64,000 nt of DNA from assembly GCA_016508695.1 (NCBI GenBank), contig VNKQ01000010.1:1116001-1180000 (forward strand), in the 5' to 3' direction. The notes beneath the pieces were generated by a model that was given only the letters and a program-made list of their open reading frames with translations, had not been told where the DNA came from and ran no database searches. The stretch's first letter is position 1. Every line of letters begins with the position of its first letter. This document shows, piece by piece, positions 56,031 to 64,000 of the stretch. Made by a program: the position numbers and the translations under genes. The stretch is from Hyphodiscus hymeniophilus. Its lineage: Eukaryota; Ascomycota; Leotiomycetes; Helotiales; Hyphodiscaceae.

Positions 56031-59000
56031 ATGGACGAATCCAACGGTGTTCCCATTCAAAATGGGCGGCGGAGCAGCTCCCGCCCAAATGGTCGTACCA
56101 GCGGGCACTACGCCCCAATGTTTCGACGAGACTCGAATATGAGTAGTACCAGCTTTCTGGACGATGTCGAGATGGCACGCGATGAAGTATTTGGTGGCCC
56201 TATGGCAGAAAGTGTTCCTACCAGCGTTTCATCCTTCGCCCATCGCCGTGGAAGAGCAGACTCGACTGCAACGATTGCAAGCTACACCTATTATCAGGAC
56301 GATGAGGAGGAGAACCTACCGCCTTCTGAGGATGATAGTGCTATACTGGACGATGAATCTGAGCTTCAAGGCGAGCATGATGGTGCCGTGGATCTGGAGG
56401 CGGGGGATCTTGACGAAATTGGACGGACGTCATCAGGATATTCTCGGGCATCTGTCCATGATCACCTCCTCCGGAGAGATAGTGCAAGGACAGAAGGAAG
56501 CAACTTCGATCGAGGGCATCGTACAAGTCAGAAGATTTATATTGTCACAGAGGACTTGACAATTGTGGTCGCTGGATTTCGGTCGAGCACGTTTGGATAT
56601 GCTTTATACACGACGATCTGCACTCTAACGTGCGGACTTGCCTACCTGATCTTACGGTGGCTGCCTCGATGGCGCGTCCGTCTGGTGGGGATGCCATCCC
56701 CATTGCGGGAGTGTAGCTGGGTTGTCATTGAGGTTAGATATGACCACTGATTTGTCCCAGTCTTCCCATGATCCGTGGAACAGAATTTATGTTTCATGAG
56801 GCGAAGCTTCATAATACTCGGCTTGTCGTATGTTCCATTTCACTGACTAGACTGCGTACAGAACCAATGGGGGGAGTTTGTAGTCCAGGATATAGAATCC
56901 CACGAATACGGACGCTCCCTATCGAGTGTATTCGGTACCTCAGAAAAAAAGTACATCATCTCGTATGATGAAGACGATGATCCCATTTTGGACGAGCTTC
57001 GGATTCTTGACTACCGATATATGCGCTTCTCATTCCATCCCTTGAAGGATAAGTTTATGCTTTGTAATAGCTGGAAAGACCCTGCTTGGACAGACGTGAA
57101 GTCGATTCGTGTCGGAATTGATGGAGATGAGAAGGAGAACCGCGAACGTGTCTTTGGAAAAAACTTGATAGATATTAAACAGAAGACTATCCCTCAACTG
57201 CTTGTTGACGAGGTCTGTTCTCTCTATCACTTGGAACTCACTACCGCATCTAACAAAACAACCAGGCATTTCACCCATTCTACGTTTTCCAAATAGCCAG
57301 TCTCTTGCTTTGGTCAATTGACGAGTATTACTATTATGCTACCTGCATTTTTCTAATCTCCCTAGTGAGCATAACCACGACACTCATTGAAACTCGATCC
57401 GTAAGTCTTCAGTCTAGCAGCTTGAATAGTTGGACTGATCGTTCTTCAGACCATGAAGCGTCTGCGGGAAATTTCAAGATTTGAGTGTGATATCAGAGTT
57501 CTCCGTAGCTCCTATTGTAAGTCTTAGTACCTTGCTGTTATAAAAGAGACTGACAAAATAGGGCGCTACGTTCCTTCCAGTGAACTAGTACCTGGTGATG
57601 TCTACGAGGTGACAGATCCAGCATTGACTCAATTTCCTTGCGATAGTATACTGCTTGCTGGAGACTGCATTGTTAACGAGAGCATGTTAACTGGTAAGTC
57701 CTTCAAGTACAGGTAGAAGTGGATTCTGATCCTTGTAGGCGAATCTGTACCTGTATCCAAGGTCCCAGCAACTGACGAATCTCTGCGCCTGCTCAACCTT
57801 GAAGCCACTTCAATCGCACCAGAATTGGCACGAAACTTCCTGTTTTGCGGAACCAAGATAATTCGGGCCAGACGCCCACAGGATGATAAAGATGACGAAG
57901 CTGTTGCACTTGCAATGACCGTGCGAACGGGCTTCAACACGACTAAGGGAGCACTTGTTCGATCCATGCTCTTCCCTAAACCCTCTGGTTTCAAGTTTTA
58001 TAGGGACTCATTCCGGTACATATCTGTGATGGGCGGTATTGCCATGCTTGGCTTCGTTGCCTCATTCGTGAACTTTGTACGATTGAAGCTGGCGTGGCAT
58101 CTGATCATCGTTCGCGCTTTGGATCTCATTACAATTGTCGTGCCGCCTGCATTGCCAGCGACTTTGAGCATCGGGACTAACTTCGCACTCTCGCGCCTGA
58201 GGAAGAAGCAAATCTTCTGCATCAGTCCTCAGCGTGTTAACGTTGGTGGGAAACTAGACATCATCTGTTTCGACAAAACCGGAACACTGACAGAAGATGG
58301 TCTTGACGTTCTTGGCATTCGTGTTGCCCAGAAACCATCAAATAGATTCAGTGATATCCTGCCGGATGCATTATCCCTACTTCCTGGAGCCGCCTACGAA
58401 CGGGACCCGACCGTAGAATACGATTCGCATAAAGCGGCGCTTTACACAATGGCAACTTGTCATTCGCTTCGCGTAGTTGATGGCGAGATTATGGGGGATC
58501 CGTTAGACATCAAAATGTTCGAGTTTACAGGCTGGTCGTTCGAAGAGGGGCAGCAACGATCCGGCGACGCTGACGATGAAGAGCAAGGGGGTCTCACACC
58601 ATCTATTGCCAGGCCACCTGCTGGAATGGAATACGACTTGGACGACAATGAAGATCCACAAAACTCGAGTGTTAGTGCCCACATGATTTTATTGCAACCA
58701 ATGACTAACTCATCATCTCAGAGATCTCCTATAGAACTGGGAGTGTTAAAATCCTTTGAATTCGTCTCCCAGCTACGCAGAGCTAGTGTTATCGTCCGCA
58801 ATTTTGGTTCCCCCGGTTGTGATATCTATGTCAAAGGAGCTCCGGAATGCATGAAAGATATATGCACACCTGAGAGTTGTGAGTGCTAAGCTATGTTTGG
58901 CCGCTACTTGTTGAAAACTGACGATTTTCATAGTTCCTAGTGATTACGAGGATCTCTTGGCCTACTACACACATCGGGGCTTTCGTGTGATTGCGTGCGC

Positions 59001-60816
59001 AACTAAACACATCGCCAAAATGAACTGGGTGAAAGTGCAGAAAATGGAGCGAAAAGATGCCGAGTCCAAACTGGATTTCGTCGGATTCATCATTTTTGAG
59101 AACAAGTTGAAGCCTAGTACTTCTGGCGTTCTTGATGAGCTTACAGAAGCTGGAATCAGGAAGGTGATGTGTACTGGTGATAACATTTTGACCGCCATCA
59201 GCGTTGCTAGGGAGTGCAATCTCATCGATAAAACGGCACATTGCTTTGTACCGCATTTTGCAGAGGGTAAGACTGATCTTCGAGTACTTCTTACTATGCT
59301 AAAAATATACAGGGGACTCTCAAGATCCTCAGGCCCGCCTTTCGTGGGAGAGTATTGACAATAACATATACACACTCGATAGTCAGACGCTTACAGTAAG
59401 ATTACCTGTATTCGAGCCCATAATTGTTGCCTAACATGCTCCAGCCATTACCTCCACCAGCGGAAGGAGATGCTTCTCTACCTTATGACATTTCAAACCT
59501 TCGAAACTACTCCTTGGCTGTTAGTGGAGATGTGTTTCGTTGGATAATTGACTATGCCCCACCCGAAGTACTCAACAGAATGCTTGTCTGTGGTCAAGTA
59601 TTTGCTCGAATGTCGCCCGACGAGAAGCATGAATTGGTCGAAAAGCTTCAAAGTATTGACTACTGCTGCGGATTCTGTGGTGACGGTGCCAATGACTGTG
59701 GAGCTTTGAAGGCTGCAGATGTTGGTATATCACTATCTGAAGCGGAAGCATCGGTCGCTGCTCCATTCACGAGTCGCGTTTTCGATATTACATGTGTTCC
59801 TGAGGTCATACGGTAAGTACTTTTGAATTTTATTGGCAAAACATACTAATAGTGCCCAGTGAGGGAAGAGCTGCTTTGGTCACCAGCTTTAGTTGCTTCA
59901 AGTACATGAGCTTGTACTCGGCCATTCAATTCACGTCCGTGAGCTTTCTCTACGCGTCTGCATCGAACTTGGGGGATTTTCAGGTACGCTCAAGATCCCC
60001 AGTACTTATGCAATGACTGATGCCTCTAGTTTCTCTTCATTGACCTGTTCTTGATCCTTCCCATTGCCATATTCAGTAAGTGAAGCCCGTGATTCGTGGT
60101 AGGAAAACGTTAATCAATTACAGTGGGATGGAGCGGTCCTTTTCCCGTTTTATGCCGCAAACGGCCAACAGCGAACCTCGTGTCGCGAAAAGTCCTGACG
60201 CCGCTATTAGGACAAATCGCAGTTTGCATCTTGATTCAAGCTGTTGGGTTTATCTCCGTACGGCGACAACCTTGGTAAATCTTTCCTCAAGCATCTCGTC
60301 TCAACTTCTATTTACGCTCAACTAGGTTTATACCTCCTCACCTTGATCGTGAAAGATCTAACATCGAGAACTCCGAGAACTCCACGCTGTTCCTGGTCTC
60401 CTGCTATGAATACATTTTGTCAGCCATCGTCTTGAGCATTGGTCCGCCATTCCGTCAACCTATGTCAAATAATTGTAAGTGATCTTCGATCTGTCAGGCT
60501 TTGGGACACTATTAATCATCTTTCAGTGCCATTTGTGGTCACCATCGTCGTCACCCTGCTTTTCTCCTCATACATGCTCTTCGATCCGTCAGAATGGCTG
60601 GCGAGGTTCATGCAGTTAACGCCAATGAGCTGGGACTTCCGATTATTCATTCTAATTCTGGGCTTAGGTTACGTTGCTATAGCATGGACGTCAGAGCAAT
60701 ACTTGCTGCCCAGGCTAGCAAAATACATTGGGATGGCCAAGACCGTAATCATGCGGAAGCCGAAGCAACGGAAGCAATACAAACTTGTGCTGGAGAAGAT
60801 GCGCACTGTACAATAG
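56031..60816 (+). CDS. P5B-type ATPase, Ypk9/ATP13A2 family
   Basis: Vacuolar/endolysosomal transporter; animal ATP13A2 exports polyamines and yeast Ypk9 protects against manganese and other metals. Fifteen exons: 56031-56732, 56862-57212, 57266-57400, 57450-57516, 57562-57693, 57739-58670, 58722-58878, 58934-59266, 59313-59395, 59445-59812, 59860-59983, 60030-60075, 60124-60274, 60326-60474 and 60527-60816; 1339 residues. A long acidic cytosolic N-terminus precedes the hydrophobic segment LYTTICTLTCGLAYLILRWL. Motifs: MLTGES in the actuator domain, PPALP in helix 4 (marks P5B rather than P5A), FDKTGTLTEDGLD with the phosphorylated Asp, KGAPE in the nucleotide domain, and GDGANDCGALKAADVGISL at the hinge. 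The terminal helices follow, ending with a basic tail (KPKQRKQYKLVLEKM). The 51-nt intron 58671-58721 is in frame and stop-free. Confidence 0.92.
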
Positions 60817-61100
60817 TTAAAATTTTGTGTATAATAAGCCTTGCAAATGTACATAGACAACAAATTCAAAGAAAGTCGCAAGTCACGCCGAGAATCCCTT
60901 CTGAGTCCGGACATGACGTCCTGGAGGTACGCTACGGCGAGGCACAGGCCCTCACCAAGATGATACAGCACAATGCTTCGATCTCGACTGCACACAAAGC
61001 TTTCCAGCAGAATCTTCTGATTCTTCTTCTAGACTTTTAGACCTCGGATTTTTAGATTCGCTGTAAATCAGTAGACCATTGACTAGATTGAACGACAACT

Positions 61101-62337
61101 ATGAATTACGGTATTTGCACTCTCACCCCTCCGCCCCTCCTTATGTATCTCATAAGAAGACAGATTGGATCCTCGACGGCGGGTACCTACCCAACGCCGT
61201 GATCCGCCTGGGGATCCGCAGCCAACTGCGGCAACGGATTGAGACCATAAAATCTACGTCTCTCTCGGATGCCTACTCCAAAAAAATGGAGTACGTTTCC
61301 CTGCTGCGCTCTCGTCCTATAGCCATTGAGACCGCTGCCGCCAATGAGCAGCACTACGAAGTAGGCACTGGGGTCCTGGCCGCTTGCCTTGGGCCCAGGA
61401 TGAAGTATTCTTGCTGTTTGTATCCCAAAGGCGGGGAGACGCTGGCTCAGGCAGAGATTGCAATGTTGGAGACTTATGTGGACAAGGCAGGGTTGGAGGA
61501 TGGGATGAGTATTCTAGATCTTGGGTGAGTCTTTGAGATGCTCTATGTGATATATAAGGTTTCGCGGCTTTGACTGACCAGTGAAGATGTGGATGGGGTT
61601 CCGGAGCTCTGTATTTTGCGGAAGTCCTGCCCAATTCGAAGATCACTGCGTTCTCGAACTCCAAGACGCAAAAGATCTATATCGATGCTAAGGCTAAAGA
61701 GAAGGGTCTTACGAACTTGACAGTCATTACTGGAAATGTGGTTGATTATGAGTTTGAGAAGGAAAGTTTTGATCGTGTTATTTCGATCGAGGTATGTCAC
61801 ATGATTTTCTATTGAATGTTTGCTGATGTATTTAGCTCTTCGAACACATGAAGAACTATGAGCTGCTCATGGCAAAAGTCTCCAGAGCTCTCAATCCTGG
61901 TGGAAAGTTGTTCGTGCATATTTTCGCACATAAAACTACCTCTTATGACTTTGAGGAAGGCTGGATGAGCACGCATTTCTTCTCTGGCGGGACAATGCCT
62001 TCAGCGGACTTGCTGCTGTACTTCCAGAAAGATCTGAAGCTACAGACTCAGTGGTGGGTTTCCGGGAAGCATTATGCTAAAACTTGTGAGGTATGTATTT
62101 TCCATTCAATAGAGGGTTGGTTCCGAAGACTAATGACTGTAGGACTGGCTGTCTAAAATGACAGCTAGCAAGAAAGAGATCTGGCCTCATTTGGAGGAGA
62201 CTTATGGCGCCAGTGATACCCAATTGTGGTATTATAGATGGCAGATCTTCTATATGGCTTGTGCGGAGCTGTTTGCATATGAGGGTGGTGATACCTGGGG
62301 TGTGAGTCATTACTTATTTGAGAAGCCTAGAGCATAA
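61101..62337 (+). CDS. SAM-dependent methyltransferase, cyclopropane-fatty-acid-synthase-like
   Basis: Exons 61101-61110, 61164-61524, 61587-61791, 61836-62090 and 62143-62337 encode 341 residues. The family includes bacterial cyclopropane fatty acid synthases and plant coclaurine N-methyltransferase; the true substrate of fungal members like this one is not known to me. Class I methyltransferase motifs: motif I DLGCGWGSGALYFAE, an acidic residue after NSKTQK, VITGNVVDYEF, and SIELFEHMKNYELL. Family-specific blocks are NEQHYEVGTGVLAACLGPRMKYSCCLYP, HIFAHKTTSYDFE, MSTHFFSGGTMPS and the C-terminal WQIFYMACAELFAYEGGDTWGVSHYLF. The first exon is only 10 nt (MNY plus one base): the conserved segment DWILDGGYLPNAVIRLGIRS has no upstream ATG in its own frame, and splicing GTATTT...GACAG (61111-61163) solves this. 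A later ATG at 61286 would cut off that segment. Confidence 0.85.
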
Positions 62338-62529
62338 GACAGAACTGAGAGTCGTATGTTGAGTACTCGGAAGCATGGCGTTGAATTATATCTAGCGTAG
62401 AAATTCCATTTCTCCCCTGACATGTACAGTTCTTCGTCTCCGAATGTGACGCGCTCAAAACCAGTATTGACGCCTCTTATCAACGATCTCCTCCAAATCC
62501 TCCGCATCCATTTTCGGATCTCGTGCTTT

Positions 62530-62790
62530 TCAATGATCCCATGGGTGCTTTAGTCCGAGTAACGCAGCTCCTATATTGACATTAGGTTCGGCTTCTCATC
62601 GCGGGAAAGGATTGTAGGCACCATCTTTCTTCGCTCGATACATTAACTGCAATACGGTCAGTCATCAGGTGGTACTAACTCGATGAGAAAGAATCCTTAC
62701 GAAGAACCACATGCTTGCTCCCAGGCCAGTGGCGGCGAAACGGTAGAGGGGTCGAACGGGGTGGATGTGAATTGGGTGTTGGCCAGCCAT
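62530..62790 (-). CDS. Tiny complex I accessory subunit, NDUFB2-like
   Basis: Three minus-strand exons, 62701-62790, 62622-62646 and 62530-62570, encode a 51-residue protein beginning MAGQHPIHIHPVRPLYRF. It has one membrane helix (FAATGLGASMWFFLMYR) followed by RAKKDGAALLGLKHPWDH. I recall this helix plus RAKKDG...KHPWDH ending from a fungal mitochondrial NADH:ubiquinone oxidoreductase accessory subunit that resembles animal NDUFB2. All splice sites are GT-AG (introns 54 and 51 nt) and phases agree. No exon exceeds 30 codons, so frame-based searches miss the gene. The start is 487 bp from the divergent bur1 start. A different acceptor for the last intron would give another C-terminus (see findings). 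Family identity is from memory and less certain than the gene itself. Confidence 0.7.
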
Positions 62791-63277
62791 TGTGCTATGA
62801 TTCCTGTCAATACGAGCAACGGCATCTCTTCTCTGGGCGTACTAACATTGAACAATCCTCCACTGTGGCTGTCTCGAAATCTACAAGAGTCTGTCTTGTT
62901 CTCAAGAGCGAAGAGGTTGAAATGCTGTCGGCATGGAAAGGTACGCTAGACACGGAGCGGATAAACTTGTTGCTCCGAACCTTTCCCCTTGCGAATCGAC
63001 AATAGGAAGAAAGGAGCAGATCACAATACCGCTTTTCCTCTTTGCAAACACATTGTTTCCGAATACAATGTGGAAAACTTCGAGCTCGAGCCAGTAACGT
63101 CGACGCTGAGATATTCTCTCTCGAACGATAAAACCTTCCTCAGAGTCATTGAGTTTTGCCACCATCAATGACCAAATTCGACGTTTAGTTGCACGTCTGG
63201 CAACACGATCGCCTTTTGGTATTGCCACTCAACTACGCATAATACCCTGAGAGTGAAAGCTCTCCTATTCTCGGGTG
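62791..63277. other. Divergent promoter region between the complex I gene and bur1
   Basis: About 490 bp. Frames here have no family resemblance and no RNA gene was seen. Confidence 0.45.
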
Positions 63278-64000
63278 ATGGCAACTCCATCACACCAAAT
63301 GAGCCCACAGAGCTATGGGTTGTCTCCGCGCGCCTTCGTCTCTCAACATGGGCGTTTATCGAACACGTTTCGTGGGTGCTCGAGGATTGGAGACTACGAG
63401 ATACTGGGCAAGCTTGGAGAGGGAACATTTGGAGAAGTTCATCGCGCCAAGTCGAGGAAGACAGGAGCTGTCGTCGCGTTGAAAAAGATCTTGATGCACA
63501 ATGAGAAGGATGGATTTCCCATTACAGCACTGCGTGAGATAAAGCTTCTCAAGCTCCTATCTCACCCGAACATCTTGAGGCTGGAGGAAATGGCGGTCGA
63601 GCACCATCTGAAGAGTGTCGATAAGAAGAAGCGCGCGATCATGTACATGGTCACCCCGTATATGGACCACGATCTCTCTGGACTTCTCGAGAATCCAAAC
63701 GTCACCTTCACCGAACCGCAGATTAAATGTTATATGCTACAGCTCTTAGAAGGGCTACGATATCTGCACGACCAGCGAATACTACATCGAGATATGAAGG
63801 CTGCGAATCTGTTAATCAACAACAAGGGTATATTACAAATTGCGGATTTCGGTTTAGCACGACATTACGATGAACCAGTTCCCGTGGCAGGGCGTGGAGG
63901 CGGAGACGCGCGGAGAGATTATACTACGCTGGTGGTGACGAGATGGTACCGACCTCCTGAGCTGTTGCTGCATTTGAGGAAATACACCACTGCAATCGAT
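63278..64000 (+). CDS. bur1: Bur1/Sgv1-type cyclin-dependent kinase, 5' part
   Basis: N-terminal 241 codons of a CDK9-class kinase that, with its cyclin Bur2, phosphorylates Spt5 and the RNA polymerase II tail during elongation. The window ends inside the kinase domain. After a 33-residue lead (FRGCSRIGDYEILGKLG) come the P-loop GEGTFGEV, catalytic lysine in VALKKI, the PITALRE helix (variant of PSTAIRE, typical of the CDK9/Bur1 group), MVTPYMDHDLSGLLENP, the catalytic loop HRDMKAANLLI, DFGLAR and the T-loop DYTTLVVTRWYRPPELLL. The insert VPVAGRGGGDARR between DFGLAR and the T-loop threonines is a Bur1-type feature. ATG 63278 is the first in frame after a stop; a second ATG at 63299 is possible. 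No intron is needed up to the window end. Spt4, partner of its substrate Spt5, is encoded in the same window but far away. Confidence 0.93.
   Translation, partial: MATPSHQMSPQSYGLSPRAFVSQHGRLSNTFRGCSRIGDYEILGKLGEGTFGEVHRAKSRKTGAVVALKKILMHNEKDGFPITALREIKLLKLLSHPNILRLEEMAVEHHLKSVDKKKRAIMYMVTPYMDHDLSGLLENPNVTFTEPQIKCYMLQLLEGLRYLHDQRILHRDMKAANLLINNKGILQIADFGLARHYDEPVPVAGRGGGDARRDYTTLVVTRWYRPPELLLHLRKYTTAID

Noticed and set aside
56733..56861. Extra exon inside the first intron of the P5B ATPase
   Set aside because: A short stretch could be spliced in, but donor sites are poor and homologues join VVIE directly to NQWGE.
61079..61100. Non-AUG (TTG) start for the methyltransferase
   Set aside because: A normal ATG in a 10-nt exon followed by a GT-AG intron explains the N-terminus without unusual initiation.

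Overview
This window is nuclear DNA from a filamentous ascomycete (Pezizomycotina). The evidence is intron-rich genes with short GT...AG introns (mostly 45-70 nt, often with a CTAAC/CTGAC-like branch site near the 3' end) and a gene set typical of moulds rather than budding yeasts: an AzgA purine permease, a CmkC-type CaMKK, Atg101, a mitochondrial complex I subunit, Kin17 and a DUF1770 protein. Protein similarity as I remember it suggests Leotiomycetes, but this cannot be settled from the sequence alone. I resolved 26 genes and rebuilt the exons by hand; every multi-exon model closes to a multiple of three.

Layout. 1-6.2 kb: a Sep1/Hcm1-type forkhead factor with a simple-repeat-rich leader, then aspartokinase. 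6.2-10.8 kb: a 4.5 kb stretch with no gene I can support. 10.8-18.3 kb: a compact block with azgA, kin17, spt4, pop8, protein phosphatase 5 and bud31. 18.3-20.4 kb: AT-rich, empty. 20.4-35.6 kb: CaMKK, bet5, pex3, atg101, a ZNF511-like zinc-finger gene, an EST1/SMG7-like gene, adenosine kinase and ribosomal protein uL2 (L8). 37.4-43.6 kb: a DDT/WHIM chromatin protein, a DUF1770 protein and eRF1. 45.3-55.5 kb: class V myosin, D-3-phosphoglycerate dehydrogenase and NAP1, all on the minus strand. 56.0-64.0 kb: a P5B (Ypk9/ATP13A2-type) ATPase, a cyclopropane-synthase-like methyltransferase, a very small three-exon complex I subunit gene, and the 5' part of the Bur1 kinase, cut by the window end.

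How the genes relate. This is core housekeeping sequence, not a cluster or mobile island. Several genes act in transcription or RNA processing (spt4, bur1, bud31, pop8, kin17, DDT/WHIM, NAP1, forkhead), translation (uL2, eRF1), trafficking (bet5, myosin V), autophagy and peroxisomes (atg101, pex3), amino-acid and purine metabolism (aspartokinase, phosphoglycerate dehydrogenase, azgA, adenosine kinase) and signalling (CaMKK, PP5). Many are arranged head-to-head over 230-610 bp and probably share promoter regions. I saw no transposon, CRISPR array, tRNA or rRNA that I could support, and no convincing undescribed system. The best leads are the hidden complex I gene with two possible 3' ends, an open frame behind the eRF1 stop, a shared CACGTG plus telomere-repeat-like promoter signature at uL2 and eRF1, and a GC-AG intron.
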